From assembly GCA_018287875.1 (NCBI GenBank), contig JAGVVL010000029.1, forward strand, positions 186,001 through 250,000: a DNA stretch of 64,000 nt, in the 5' to 3' direction. Both the position numbers and the translations under genes were made by a program. Below the pieces are notes generated by a model. That model worked only from the letters and a program-made list of their open reading frames with translations. It searched no databases and was not told where the DNA came from. The DNA is from Nigrospora sphaerica (lineage: Eukaryota > Ascomycota > Sordariomycetes > Amphisphaeriales > Apiosporaceae). Positions within the stretch are counted from its first letter, which is position 1. Each line of letters starts with the position of its first letter. Positions 1-10,663 of the stretch are shown here, one piece after another.

Positions 1-141
1 GACCATTGTCTCGCACGCCACGCGAGCCAACGGATCTTGAGCAAGCGTTGCATCTAAGATGGCGTCTGAAATTTGATCGGCTATTTTATCAGGGTGTCCT
101 TCAGAAACAGATTCTGAAGTAAAGAAATAATTATTTAACAT
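1..141 (-). CDS. metK: S-adenosylmethionine synthetase, N-terminal fragment
   Basis: Only the first 47 codons are inside the window; the rest lies to the left of base 1. The minus-strand reading from ATG at 139-141 contains [20 protein letters not shown], the invariant N-terminal block of MetK that holds an ATP/methionine-binding His and Asp (GHPDK). The enzyme makes S-adenosylmethionine from methionine and ATP in the cytoplasm. The reading frame is intact as far as it can be seen. It sits just downstream of pilD on the same strand, separated by about 40 bases. The family call is secure from the motif; nothing can be said about the rest of the protein. Confidence 0.95.
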   Translation of the reverse strand, partial: MLNNYFFTSESVSEGHPDKIADQISDAILDATLAQDPLARVACETMV

Positions 142-183
142 GGCGCCCATTGTAGACAATTGAAAAAACCTTGTCGAGTCTAT

Positions 184-818
184 TTAATGGATGACTAGGT
201 AACTTACAGCACCGAATGCTAAAAATGGTCCAAATGGGATAGGCTGGGTATAAGCCTGTTTGTTATTTAACCAAAGCCAGCTCCCGTATATGCAACCGCT
301 ACAAGAAGCCATCAACAAAATAAAAGGCAGTGCACTACTCCCAAACCACACCCCTAATGCTCCAAAAAGCTTGACATCCCCCTGCCCTAATCCTATACGT
401 TTTGTAAAAAACCAATAAATATCTGAAAAAAACGCAAACTACTATAGCCTAAAAGACTACCGAGTACTCCTAGATACGCAGTGGTATATAGGCCGCCGTA
501 AAGATTGACAAGATATCCTATGATATATAATAAGCCTACCAGTAAATCGGGTAATAACAGATATTCAATATCAATCAATATTAGCAGCAAAAGTAAATAC
601 AAAAAAACCATCACTGCCATATTAGAAAATACAGGGAGTATAGGATGCATTCCTAAAGCACTGCCGCCTAAAAAGCTAACTGCTTCAACCCATGGGTACT
701 CCCAGTAGTAAGCTTTCGGTTCAAGCCGATACGCATCTAAAAGCCAACGTATCATAAATTTTCTAAGTGGGTAAATGATACAAAAGCAAATGACGTAACT
801 AAAACAAATCAACCACAT
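184..818 (-). CDS. pilD: Type IV prepilin peptidase, short form, frameshifted as read
   Basis: Membrane aspartyl protease that cleaves and N-methylates prepilins. Residues IDIEYLLLPD carry the first catalytic Asp, and GLGQGDVKL, read in the next frame, is the GxGD active-site motif. The two frames meet at an A7 run at 426-432; adding or removing one base gives a continuous protein of about 211 residues with several hydrophobic segments, ending ..SYLVIH. PilD is usually about 280-290 residues with an N-terminal cytoplasmic loop carrying two CxxC pairs; here the start is only about 25 residues before the YPWVEA block and no CxxC pair is seen, so the zinc/methyltransferase part is missing or reduced. 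The start overlaps the end of pilC by 20 bases, which suggests one operon. The family call is firm; whether the short N-terminus is real is open. Confidence 0.85.
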
Positions 819-2014
819 TACCTAGCTCAAATAAAGGCCAATATAAAGCACACATCACTAAACCAATCCATCCCCCTATGATAATCAGTAGCAGCGGTTC
901 AAAAAATTAATCATCGTATCTACAGTCATCATCACTTCCTGATCCAAATAATTAGCTACTAAAAATAACTGTTTTTCCATATTGCCTGTCTCCTGCCCAA
1001 TACTCACTCGCTGTATTAAGGCGCTGTGAAAACAGTTCGCTTGCTTCAATGCTTGATCTAAAGGCCTTCCTTCTTTAATAGCCTCTTGAACCTTAATAGT
1101 AGCTTTTTGATACAAAGGATGTAGCATGACTTCACGAGTAACACTTAAGCCCTCCAATATAGGCAAGCCCCTTTTAAGGTGACAGCTAGGGTATACGCAA
1201 AGCGAGCACTCATCATTTTCTTAAACAATGTCCCTACAATTGGTAATTGCAAGATCATTAATTTCATCATGTTTTGCAATCGCAACGATTTTTGATACCC
1301 CATCCCTCCTACGGTAATAATGAGTATCCCGAGGATCATCATCCATATTCCATGATGAGCGAATCGATGCACACAATACATAAACCACCTAGTCAATCTA
1401 GGCAATTCAGCGCCCATATTCTCGAAAAGAGAGGAAAAATGCGGCATGACAAACCATATTAAACCCATCATAATTAGCACAGACATTATTAATAAAGTAC
1501 ATGGATAATAGAGAGATTTATAAAGGTGATGCTTAAGCCGGATAAACCGGGCTTGATACTCTCCTAAGTCTCTAAGTTGGGTAATGAGACTTCCACAGGC
1601 TTCACTGACTGCAATAAGGCGACAGTATAAAGGACTGAAATAGTCAGTATATTGAGCAAAAGCTGTGCTTAAACTATTGCCATTCTCTAATGAAACTTGT
1701 ACCCCAACTAACATGTTTTGCATAGAAGATTGTTGGGGATACTGCTGAGATAGACAATCTAGTGCTTTAGGTAAGGTAAAACCAGCACTCAACAAATCAG
1801 CGAGTTGAAAAGAAAAATGAGGCATGACCTCATTTAAAGTCGCATAGCCTAGCCATCGGATACGCCAAGTGGGGGTGAGTTGTATGACGATAATATTTTG
1901 TCGTTTAAGCTGCAAACGTACTACTTCGATCCGCTCCTCTCTTTGAATCCCAGAGACTAGCTGGTTTTCGGTATTAAGACCTTTCCACTGATATACTTTG
2001 ATTCGCTTAAACAT
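799..2014 (-). CDS. pilC: Type IV pilus inner-membrane platform protein PilC, two frameshifts as read
   Basis: Polytopic inner-membrane protein of the GspF/PilC family that anchors the pilus assembly machine and works with the ATPase PilB. Three reading frames join into about 405 residues, the normal family length. The N-terminus (YQWKGLNTENQLVSG) and the two GspF domains are recognisable: FQLADLLSAGFTLPKALD near residue 70 and FAYTLAVTLKRGLPILEGLS near 270, with hydrophobic segments after each. Frame changes fall at C4 1168-1171 and at A6 901-906. With both corrected, the C-terminus runs through a last hydrophobic stretch to a TAG at 799-801. pilD follows directly. The ATPase gene pilB lies 40 kb away at 41.4 kb, and no pilin gene is in the window. 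Confidence 0.9.
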
Positions 2015-2072
2015 ACTATTGTTATAGCAATATCTTAATAATCTATATAGAGTCTCATACGCTAATTTTATT

Positions 2073-2102
2073 TACTGCTCAATTACGCATAATTGAGCAG
2101 TA
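2073..2102. terminator. Perfect 13-bp hairpin between Ank1 and pilC
   Basis: Positions 2073-2085 are perfectly complementary to 2090-2102, with a 4-base loop. It lies just past the stop of Ank1 on the minus strand and about 60 bases upstream of pilC. The position suggests a terminator for Ank1. There is no strong U-tract (AAATAAAATT follows on the minus strand), so a factor-independent role is inferred, not shown. Confidence 0.6.
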
Positions 2103-2120
2103 GTCACCGAGGCTTATCGA

Positions 2121-5100
2121 TCAATACCTTAAGGAAGAATTAAAATTACTTACATTATTATTTCTGTATTGGTCTAATTGATTCATTCGCCTTGGGGTTA
2201 ACGCTATGCGATGAAAAGCAGAGAGGTGCTCTTTTATAAGCTTAGTCTCTTTATTACCTACTAAAGACATGTACAACTGTTCTATAATCATATGCACTAC
2301 CTCTTGAGGTAGTTTTAACTGCATGCCTTTAGCTATCGAAACTAATTCTTTTACTGATTGTTTTACGATGCCCGCGTCTAAGGTCCCACTCTCTATCATT
2401 TCTAGACGTATTTTTTCTTTTTCCTCTAATTTTTCTTCTAAAATAGTAAACAGCGGTTTTTTTCTATTCTGGGCATAATTCTCTAACCATTCTGTAATAG
2501 TAATGAGCTTCTCGAAAGGCAAGTTAGCTTGTATGTTCCGAATATAGAGCATGAAAAACAATAACTTTGAATACAATTTACCTACTCCAAAAAACTGGTC
2601 TGTATAATTCAAAGTATACTTCCAATGCAAGGGATCCCGGACAAAGGGCCATGCTTTTATACAAGCTTGAATCTCAGTATTATGCTGTATTTTTAGCATC
2701 TTACCTATTTCAGCATAATAGCCTTTTTGATAGACTGTCCACCGATTTAAGTCCTCTCCTCTTAGTGAAGCACCCGCCTGAATTAACAGAATAATGATTG
2801 GATCGGGAGCATATAGTAATGCATAGTCCAATGAACTTTTGTCACTTCCATTCAAGGTATCAAGATCAATACCTTGTTCTAACAGTAAACGTGTGCCAGC
2901 TAGGAATCGAGCCATTACTGCAAAGTGCAGAGCTGTATCACCATGAATATTTTTTTGATTTATTTTCACTCCACTTTCTATTAATAAAGAAAGCGCATCG
3001 AAACGCTTATATATAGCGGCAAAATGTAAAGGCGTGTATTCCTCGATATTCTTTTCATCAATTTTTTTAGTGCGATTTATCAGCCACACAGCGATGTCTG
3101 CATAACCATATCTGACTGAAAAATGCAAAGGAGTATTGCCCTTATTGTTTTTGCTATCGAGTGAAGCGCCTTGTTGAAACAACATTTCAACAATATCTAG
3201 CATGCCTTGTCTAATAGCTAATTGAAGCGGTGTATTACCATCTTGATTAGGGGCCTCTAATGTACTGCTAGCTAATTTAAGTAAGATTGGAACCAATAAA
3301 GGTTGTTTATAAAAAGCGGCTAAATGCAATGGAGTATTCTCTTCTGCATCTCTTGCGGTTAAATCTACACCGTGGTTTATCAAGCACTTAGCAATGGCAG
3401 TGTGTCCATATTCGATAGCAACATGCAAAGGAGTATTCCCTTCACTATCTTTTGTTTCTAATGAAATTCCTTTTTCAGCAAGCGCTTCAACGATAGTAAG
3501 GTGACCATACCGTACTGCTAGACGTAGCGGCGAATAACCTTCTTTATTGCACGCCTCTATTGTACTGCTGGCTAAGCTAATTAATACTTTAGCCAGTAAA
3601 GGTTGTCTATAAAAAGCGGCCAAATGTAACGGGGTGTTATCTTTTGCATCGCTTATGGTTAAATCTACACCGTGGTTTATCAAGAAGTCAGAAATCTCAG
3701 TGTATCCGTATTCGATAGCAAAATGCAAAGGAGTATTGCCCATCTTATTTTTGCTATCGAGTGAAACGCCTTGTTGAAACAACATTTCAACAACATCTAG
3801 CATTTCCGCCTCAATAGCTAAGTGCAGCGGTGTATTACCATCTTGATTACGCGCCTCTATGGTACTGCTGGCTAATCTAATTAATACTTTAGCCAGTAAA
3901 GGTTGTCTATAAAAAGCGGCTAAATGCAACGGGGTATTACCTTTTGCATCTGTTGCGGTTAAATCTACACCGTGGTTTACTAAGAAGTTAGAAATCTCAG
4001 TATGTCCATATTCGATCGCAATATGTAAAGGGGCATTGCCCATATTATTTTTGCTATCGAGTGAAACGCCTTGTTGAAACAACATTTCAACAACATCTAG
4101 CATCCCCTCTCAACAGCGAAATGAAGCGGCGTATTACCATCTTGATTGCGCGCCTCTATGGTACTGCTGGCTAATCTAATTAATGCTTTGGCCAGTACAG
4201 GTTGTTTATAAAAAGCGGCTAAATGCAACGGGGTATTCCCTTCTGCATCTGTTGCAGTTAAATCTACACCGTGGTTTATCAAGCCCTTAGCAATGACAGT
4301 GCGTCCATACCTGAGTGCAATATGTAAAGGAGTATTGCCCTTGTTATTTTTGCTATCGAGTGAAACGCCTTGTTGAAACAATATTTCAACGATATCTAGC
4401 ATTCCCCTCTCAATAGCGAAATGAAGCGGCGTATTACCATTCTGATTGCTCACCTCTATGGTACTGCTGGCTAATCTAATTAATACTTTAGCCAGTAAAG
4501 GTTGTTTATAAAAAGCCGCCAAATGCAATGGGGTATTACCTTTTGCATCTATCGCGGTTAAATCTACACCGCGGTTTATCAAGAACTCAGCAATATCTGC
4601 ATAACCATGTCTGAGTGCAAAATGCAAAGGAGTATCGTCCTTCTTATTTTTGCTATCAAGTGAAGCGCCCGCTTGAAACAAAATGGCAACGATATCTAGC
4701 GCTCCTCTCTTAGTAGCGAAGTGAAGCGGTCTATTACCATCGTGATTAATTGCCTCTATTGTGCTTCTGGCTGAATTAATTAATGCTTTAACCAATAACG
4801 GTTGTTTATAAAAAGCAGCTAAATGCAACGGGGTATTCCCTTCTGCATCTCTTGCAGTTAAATCTACACCGTAGTTTATCAAGCACTTAGCAATGGCAGT
4901 GTGTCCATATTCGATAGCAACATGCAAAGGAGTATTCCCTTCACTATCTTTTTCTTCTAATGAAATTCCTTTTTCAGCAAGCGCTTCAACGATAGTAAGG
5001 TGACCATACTGTGCTGCTAGACGTATCGGCGAATAACCTTCCTGATTTTTTCAGTTAATCCTATTCCTTTTGCTATCAAGTGAGCTGCTGTATCACGCAA

Positions 5101-5192
5101 TCCATATTTTATGGCAACATGCAAAAAGTTCTTCCTGCATACTCAACCATATCAGATGAACTCACTTGATTGATAGCCGAATAATTAACCAC
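2121..5192 (-). CDS. Ank1: large ankyrin-repeat protein, about 1020 residues, frameshifted as read
   Basis: Starts at GTG 5190-5192, five bases after a good ribosome-binding site (AAGGAGG, 5198-5204 on the minus strand). About 24 ankyrin units follow, with the TPLHLAA helix-turn-helix signature, most arranged as a 100-residue block of three units repeated several times. Past about residue 790 the repeats stop and a non-ankyrin C-terminus follows, including a charged helical stretch and LPQEVVHMIIEQLY, which resembles the LPxEL..I..L core of F-box or PRANC-like domains. Frame breaks are seen at a G4 run near 4105 and at two short runs (A6 and T5 on the minus strand) between 5040 and 5130. Ankyrin repeats mediate protein binding and are common in effectors of intracellular bacteria. 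Target, secretion route and function are unknown. Confidence 0.85.
3100..5000 (-). repeat. 300-bp super-repeat inside Ank1
   Basis: The same block of about 300 bases, coding three ankyrin units, recurs in register. A short string near the end of the SLDS-coding part (cttgttgaaac) sits at the same place near 3180, 3780, 4080 and 4379, and related versions lie near 3480 and 4680. Neighbouring copies differ at only some positions, which suggests recent tandem duplication or gene conversion inside the gene. Such repeats are also places where an assembly can collapse or expand, so the copy number should be treated with care. Confidence 0.8.
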
Positions 5193-5598
5193 GACATCCT
5201 CCTTGATTTTATTGAATAAACACTTTTCCTACACGATACCTATAAAGGGCAATCCTGATTGGAGGATTATCCAAATGGAATCATTCCTTATGTATCGATA
5301 AGGTAGCTCTCTTTCCATAAGAGAGATTGATAGTGAGAGGCAAACGAATATTTTGCTCGCACCCCTCATAAAAATTGTACTAAAAACTATATCCCTTAAC
5401 TTAAAAAGCTACCAAACTTGCGAGTAATTGGCAATGAGTGTTTTAGAGGGGCTCGATCCGCTTCCAATGCTTGTTAAGATACTTATTATTATCTTTTTCA
5501 GAATTAGTATCCCCATTACTCGCAGCTTACCTCTTTAAAGGCCAAATATTTTCAAATTCCTTAGCCTTAGCAACCTTTGTACTCGCAGGCACACTACC
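5193..5598. other. Intergenic region between Ank1 and an outer-membrane protein gene
   Basis: No coding region is supported on either strand; the plus-strand reading at 5471-5662 overlaps the end of the next gene and has no family features. It contains the ribosome-binding site of Ank1 (5198-5204) and a small hairpin, 7-bp stem at 5307-5313 and 5319-5325, which could end transcription of the outer-membrane gene that runs in from the right. The Ank1 promoter should lie here, but no convincing -35/-10 pair was identified. Confidence 0.4.
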
Positions 5599-6593
5599 CT
5601 ACTCTGCTAAACGCTCATCTACCGGCTTATCCTTCCAAGGCTCTCCTGGATTCAATGCATAATGGTTAGGGTAATAAGACTGGGGCGCTTCTGATAGACG
5701 TGATTTGACTGGATGCATCTCCTTAGGATCTCGGTGCTCATCAAAATGCACTTGCATTCCTATGTAAGGCTTAGGCCACCAACTAGAAGTCTTTATATTT
5801 TCACCCCATATGAGCCTTGGTTCCATAGTAAAATAGCGATGTTCCCAACGCATACCAAGCCCACCAGTGTATAAGGTCACTTCCTTTTTATCGTATGTAT
5901 TCAGTACATTACTTCTTGCCCCAAATGCAAAAATATTGGCTCGACCTAACAAGTAAAATTTTTGCATATAATAACTTGATAAACGAAGACTGGTACTGTG
6001 CGTGACGTGCTGATACTGATTCACCTTCGCATCTTTTAGTATCCTTCCCCAACCATGCTGAAGCGTCCATTGCCATTCAGAGGTTGCCCACTCTCCTCCT
6101 ACACATCCCACACTGAACCAATCAAAACATGCTTGAGGTGCGACTGTTCCGCTTATGTCTTGCTTTTGCAAGGTATAACCTTTGACTATATGGACACCAA
6201 GCAATGCATAACCACCAACAAAATGCGCTTGATGAGGATTAAGATTTTTAAATAAATAACGGTAACCGCTTCCCATTCCAAATAAATAAGGTCCACCTAT
6301 ACCCCTAACTGCCGCCACCAGTGATGCTTATTACCGACTGAAAAAATCTCAACAGTTCCAATATTTCCACTGTAAGTTCCCGCGGTAATACGTAAATTTT
6401 TTTGTAGGAAATTGCCTATAACGGAAGGTTCATTATCAAAATCTTCTAACGCTTCAGAAGAGGTAGCAAGAGGTTCAGCGCGAGTCGCTATTAACCCAAC
6501 TATCGAAATAAATAAGCCTACTTTTTTAATCATAAGCAATGCGAATTTTTTATCAACCATAAGGTATTTACTCGTTATATATTGTTGAATCAT
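5599..6593 (-). CDS. Putative outer-membrane protein, frameshifted as read
   Basis: A likely signal peptide begins at the ATG at 6531-6533 (MIKKVGLFISIVGLIATRAEP, positively charged then hydrophobic, plausible cleavage after TRA); two earlier in-frame ATGs exist, the first at 6591-6593. The mature part has many alternating aromatic and polar stretches (YLFGMGSGYRYLF, VTLYTGGLGMRWEHRYF, WWPKPYIGMQVHF), which suggests beta-strands of an outer-membrane barrel, but the last residue is not the usual Phe. The frame changes at a C4 run, 6302-6305; with one extra base the two parts join as QLGGIGGPYLF. No family was recognised. It lies downstream of pth on the same strand with a gap of about 70 bases. 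The surface location is inferred from sequence style only. Confidence 0.6.
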
Positions 6594-6665
6594 ATCTATT
6601 AGCTCTTACTCGCTTTCTAGTTAATACTAGCATGGTGAGCGCGATCACCACTTTTGCTCAATGAT

Positions 6666-7236
6666 TTAAGATTGGTGTAAAGCTTGTATTGCATGTTGTG
6701 TGTTACCCGAACAAAAATCTTGCATTACTTCTATACTCCGTTGAATAGCACCTTGAATATTTTGTACCTCACAGGCAGAAGGGGTATGCAATACATAGCT
6801 GATAACCTTCGAAGCATGGCCTGGATGATCAATCCCTAACCGCAATCTCCAAAAATTATCGCTGCCGATGCTTTTGATAATATCTTTAATGCCATTATGC
6901 CCCCTGAGCCTCCCCAAATTTTAATCGAGCAACACCAGTAGGAAAATCCAGTTCATCATGGACAACTAATACTTCTTGCACAGAGATTTTATAAAAATGG
7001 AGAATTGCTTGAACGGTACTTCCACTTTCATTCATAAAAGTGGAGGGTAGACATAATTTGAGGGAAGCGGTCTCTGGAAATGCAAAATCCCCCACTTGCC
7101 CTTTAAAAGAGGTTTTAGATTGTAAATGCACATGATGCAGTACACAAAAAGTCTGCACAAACCAAGCGCCTACATTATGACGAGTATGTTGGTATTCCTT
7201 ACCGGGGTTACCGAGTCCCACTATAAGGCGAATCAT
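6666..7236 (-). CDS. pth: Peptidyl-tRNA hydrolase, frameshifted as read
   Basis: Recycles peptidyl-tRNA released from stalled ribosomes by cutting the ester bond; essential in most bacteria. MIRLIVGLGNPGKEYQHTRH is the classic N-terminus, with the catalytic His in TRHNVG. FMNESG and the HDELD Asp follow. The frame breaks at a C5 run at 6900-6904; with one base added the two parts join as FGEAQGGHNGIKDI, the next conserved block, and the total is 190 residues, normal for the family. It sits downstream of rplY, the usual gammaproteobacterial arrangement. The break is in an essential gene and inside a homopolymer, so a sequencing error is likelier than inactivation. Confidence 0.95.
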
Positions 7237-7288
7237 CTTGTAATTATTTATCCTGTGACGCTATGATTTTAGTCTGTAAATTTTTATA

Positions 7289-7882
7289 TTACTCGGTACC
7301 GGTTGCTGCACTTTGGCCACGCGGCGCTAAGATAGTAACGACTACTCGGTCTTCCCCTTTGGCAAGCTTTACTCCTTCTGGGAGGGTAAGTTGAGATAAT
7401 CGAACTGGCTCACTTACACCAAGATGAGAGATATCAACCACAATCTCATCAGGAATATTCTGTGGCAAACATTGTAGTTTTACATTCGTAAGTTGATAAG
7501 AGACAGAACCACCGCCTTGCTTAATACCTGGCGCTACGTTTGCACCTACAAAATGTAATGGAACAGAAATGCTTAAAGGAGTAGAGGCATCAATACGCAT
7601 AAATTCAGCATCTAAGATTTTAGGCTTCACTGGATCTCGTTTAATACCTTTGATAACTGCTTGGTGGGTAGTCTCACCTACTTTTATATCTAAGATAGCC
7701 GAATAGAAACGATCATCTTCTAACAAACGTGACAATGTACTATGGTCGATAGATAGCGAGATACTCTCTTTTTGACCATATAAAACCACTGGTACTTTTG
7801 CTTCTAACCGCCTCAGTCGTCGACTGGCTGCTGTTCCCAGAGCGTCTCTGGGCTGCATGGATAATTCAAATGAAAAGGACAT
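7289..7882 (-). CDS. rplY: 50S ribosomal protein L25, Ctc form
   Basis: Binds 5S rRNA in the large ribosomal subunit. The 197-residue intact frame has the L25 N-terminal domain (GTAASRRLRRLEAKVPVVLYG, then HQAVIKGIKRDPVKPKILDAEFMRID) followed by the beta-rich C-terminal TL5/Ctc domain (VPLHFVGANVAPGIKQGG ... VVDISHLGVSEPVRLSQL). This two-domain form is longer than the 94-residue E. coli protein and is common in other gammaproteobacteria. It is one of the few housekeeping genes here without a frameshift. It lies between tRNA-Gln and pth on the same strand, the order expected from the lolB-ispE-tRNA-prs-rplY-pth cluster, but prs is missing. Confidence 0.95.
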   Translation of the reverse strand: MSFSFELSMQPRDALGTAASRRLRRLEAKVPVVLYGQKESISLSIDHSTLSRLLEDDRFYSAILDIKVGETTHQAVIKGIKRDPVKPKILDAEFMRIDASTPLSISVPLHFVGANVAPGIKQGGGSVSYQLTNVKLQCLPQNIPDEIVVDISHLGVSEPVRLSQLTLPEGVKLAKGEDRVVVTILAPRGQSAATGTE

Positions 7883-7937
7883 AGCGATACCTCATGGCTT
7901 TAGTATAGTAGATTGCTTTCTATTTATTCATCAGAAA

Positions 7938-8012
7938 TGGCTGGGGTGCCAGGATTCGAACCTGGGCATGCCGGGATCAAAACCCGGTGCCTTACCGCTT
8001 GGCTACACCCCA
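7938..8012 (-). tRNA. tRNA-Gln (anticodon TTG)
   Basis: The minus strand folds as a cloverleaf: acceptor stem TGGGGTG pairs with CACCCCA, the D-arm is AGCCAAGCGGTAAGGC, the anticodon stem CCGGG/CCCGG encloses loop TTTTGAT with anticodon TTG, and the T-arm is CCAGGTTCGAATCCTGG. A G discriminator and a genome-encoded CCA end it (7938-7940). tRNA-Gln(UUG) between lolB and rplY is a conserved gammaproteobacterial position. Confidence 0.97.
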
Positions 8013-8081
8013 TGTTGCATGATGCGTAAACGATTTACCTTAAAATGACATTATTTTCTCTATCTCAGTTCACTCTGTCAA

Positions 8082-8752
8082 CTATAATTTCCAATGACTG
8101 AGCAAAATACGTAAATACCACCCGTCTTTCATCAAGCATAGTTGAGTCGGCAACTCTTTCTTCTTGACTCTATGATACCTCAAATAGCGGATAAACCAAC
8201 CATTTTGTTGTAAGGTTAATAATTTTTTTGTTGATTAAATACTTTTTCGTGACAACTTCTTGCTTGCGGAATCCCTTTAATCCATTCAAGTAGCCCACTG
8301 ACTGGCATTAAAAAGCCCATATGTTTTTTTAATAGCCATTCCGCATGCGCTGACTGATAGGTTCGGCCTTGTTTAATTAAATATGCTTGCTTTCCTTCTT
8401 TTCTTAAAGTTGCAATCAACTTTCCCTCTGTATCAGATAATTTCAACACATACCCATTTACAGCACACTGCCACTCAAATGTGAGATGCACTTCTTGATG
8501 GCTCGGCGAGCGTACGATAACATGTCCATTAATGGCGAACTGATTCAATCCTCGAAGCTGACTACATCGAGTATTCCAAGGGATGCGTTGAGAACCTAAA
8601 GGTAACTCTTTAACAGCATAACTTTTCTCTTGATTGAAGTTCAGTAATGTGAAACGACAGCCCGTTAAGCTATTCACACTGATTACAAACCATATTATCA
8701 ACTGCACTACATACCAACGAACACCCAAACTCGGTAAAAAAGTCCACTGCAT
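8082..8752 (-). CDS. lolB: Outer-membrane lipoprotein receptor LolB, frameshifted as read
   Basis: LolB accepts lipoproteins from periplasmic LolA and inserts them in the outer membrane. The N-terminus is hydrophobic and ends in a lipobox, SLTGC, near residue 32. The middle carries LolB hallmarks: FEWQCAVNGYVLKLSD, YQSAHAEWLLKKHMGFLMPVSGLLEWIKGIP. The first frame ends early at 8216, but after a T7 run (8223-8229) another frame continues LTLQQNGWFIRYLRYH to ILLSHWKL and stops at 8082-8084, matching the usual LolB end. Total is about 223 residues. It follows tadA by a few bases. ispE, normally next to lolB, is not found before the tRNA. Confidence 0.85.
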
Positions 8753-8758
8753 ATTTTA

Positions 8759-9256
8759 CTAGCCATTCTCAATTGAAAAATCAAATTGACGGCATTTTAC
8801 CTCGTTGTTGTTGAAAAAATTGCGTAATAACTGACAGGATTCTTGCTCACAAAAACCACCTAAAAAATCAGGTCGCCAACTCATTTCAGAAAGTTGCAAG
8901 GCTTCAAAACGACTACCCGCTGCACCTTGATTAGCATCATAAGCCCCAAAAACTACTTGTTGAACTTGTAATTGAATAATCGCTCCTAAACACATTAAAC
9001 AGGGTTCTAGGGTCGTATAAAGCGTTGTATGATGAAGATGAGGGGTCTTTAGACACATTGCCGCTTCGCGTAATACTATCATTTCGGCATGGGCAGTTGG
9101 ATCATTCCTTTGAATGCTCGCATTACTTGCCCCTACTATTTGTTGATGATTTTTTACTAAAATAGCACCAACTGGCACTTCGCCTTGCCTGCTGGCTTCT
9201 CTTGCGAGCAGTAGTGCTTTTTGCATCCATTGGATATGTAGCGCTTTAAAGTTCAT
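8759..9256 (-). CDS. tadA: tRNA-specific adenosine deaminase
   Basis: Deaminates the wobble A34 of tRNA-Arg to inosine. The zinc-dependent deaminase motifs are both present: HAE (with catalytic Glu) near residue 55 in DPTAHAEMIVLREA and PCLMC near 85 in TTLEPCLMCLGAI. At 165 residues with no break it matches the family. The end is six bases from the lolB start, so the two may be co-transcribed. A decayed copy of its first half is present at 12.6 kb next to another ankyrin gene. Confidence 0.95.
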   Translation of the reverse strand: MNFKALHIQWMQKALLLAREASRQGEVPVGAILVKNHQQIVGASNASIQRNDPTAHAEMIVLREAAMCLKTPHLHHTTLYTTLEPCLMCLGAIIQLQVQQVVFGAYDANQGAAGSRFEALQLSEMSWRPDFLGGFCEQESCQLLRNFFNNNEVKCRQFDFSIENG

Positions 9257-9527
9257 CCAAGCTAGATCACTATATAATTTGAGAAAAACAGTCTAGCGTA
9301 TTTTATAAAAACCGCAAATAAGGATAAGCCATTTACCGATACTATCTTAAGGAGGTGGCAATGGATTTAACCCAAGCCTTTTGTGCCATGAAGCTTTTGA
9401 ATCCAGTTATATAAATTGGATAAGTAATGATAATCCTAATAGTGCTAAGTACGGCTTAAGCAAGATTGATGAATGAACACTACCCCCTTCCTGTATTTAA
9501 TGAAGAGGGAGTCTATGGCGAGGTTTA

Positions 9528-10663
9528 CTAGATTGAGAGCTCTAGCCAGCCATTATCATGCATAAAAATCATCGGTATCACAGTCACCTGTGTCCGAGAA
9601 GATACTTTTATTTCATTCACTTTCTGAACAGTTTGAAAAGAAATACTACCTATAGGTAAACATTTCATATCTATCGTCCTTGTCTTTTGCAGAGCTAGTG
9701 GCAAGTTTGACTCATAAAAGCTTTCCATCACTTGACGCTGTAGCTCTAGAGGGAAAGACGAAGTTGATGAAGTAAATGTACTTACCCAAAATCTCAGATC
9801 TCGATCTTGCTTAGGCATCCTATCTAAATTTTGAATCTCTTTCAGCCAAGGCTCAAGTGCTTTAAATGCTTGTTCATCTAACTCATGTAACCATATCAAA
9901 AATCCCTGAGTCATTCCGGGTGCGCAGCTATTCACCAGTCTTCTAAGGGTTAATAATTTTTTCGCGGTCAACTCATCTTGTGGCGTGTTTATCTCTATAC
10001 CATCCTCAATTTTAGTTTCTAATGCTTGAGTAACCCGAGATTCAACTTCCTTCCAGATAGCGTCGAGGGATAGATTCGGCCATCCTTTTAATATGGCTTG
10101 AATCCTTGCATCATTCGCTTCAGGGATAAGTTTGGGTATTTTTGCATAGTAGTTGCTTTTAAAGTTTTGGAGAGATATAAAAAGTTGGTTCTCTTCTCCT
10201 ATTGTCATACTCTCCTCATTAGGCAAGGTAGCACCTGATTGAATTAAAAGCTGCGCTCTTGATTCATAGTGGAAATTATTAGTTTGAATGAGTTGAGTTA
10301 ACAGAGTGGGTTTGCCCTCTGCCGCATAATCTACATCTGCTCCATATTGTATTAACAATTCCATTATCTTCGGAATAGCATAAGCCTGGCCATCTGTATG
10401 TATGTAACGTTTGGCCAATATAGATAAAATATCTCCTTCCCTTGATTTTGCATTCACATCTGCCCCACGGCTAAGCAATAATCGAACTACTCCAAGCGCA
10501 ACTTCTTGGACAGCTAAAAATAATGGGGTTTCACCTCTTTCATCCTTTATATTGACATCCATGCCCTCATCTAATAGCTTACTCACCCCCTAATATCATA
10601 ACTCGAAATATAGCGTCTAAACCGTTCGAAACTATTAGCTTCATTCATATTATCTTGCTTCAT
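9528..10663 (-). CDS. Ank2: ankyrin-repeat protein with shared C-terminal module, one frameshift as read
   Basis: The best start is ATG 10661-10663 (MKQDNMNEAN), preceded by AAGG; its frame reaches DIRG and breaks at a C5 run at 10586-10590, after which SKLLDEGMDVNIKDERGETP continues. Three to four ankyrin units follow (residues about 25-150), then a non-ankyrin C-terminus of about 210 residues. The C-terminus has ILKGWPNLSLDAIWK, a helical region, FPLELQRQVMESFYESNLP and KCLPIGSISFQTVQ. These blocks recur in Ank3 and Ank4 and, more distantly, in Ank6-Ank10. The function is unknown; a host-directed role is inferred from the architecture. Confidence 0.8.

Noticed and set aside
5471..5662. Plus-strand small protein with a hydrophobic start
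   Set aside because: It overlaps the end of the outer-membrane gene and has no ribosome-binding site.
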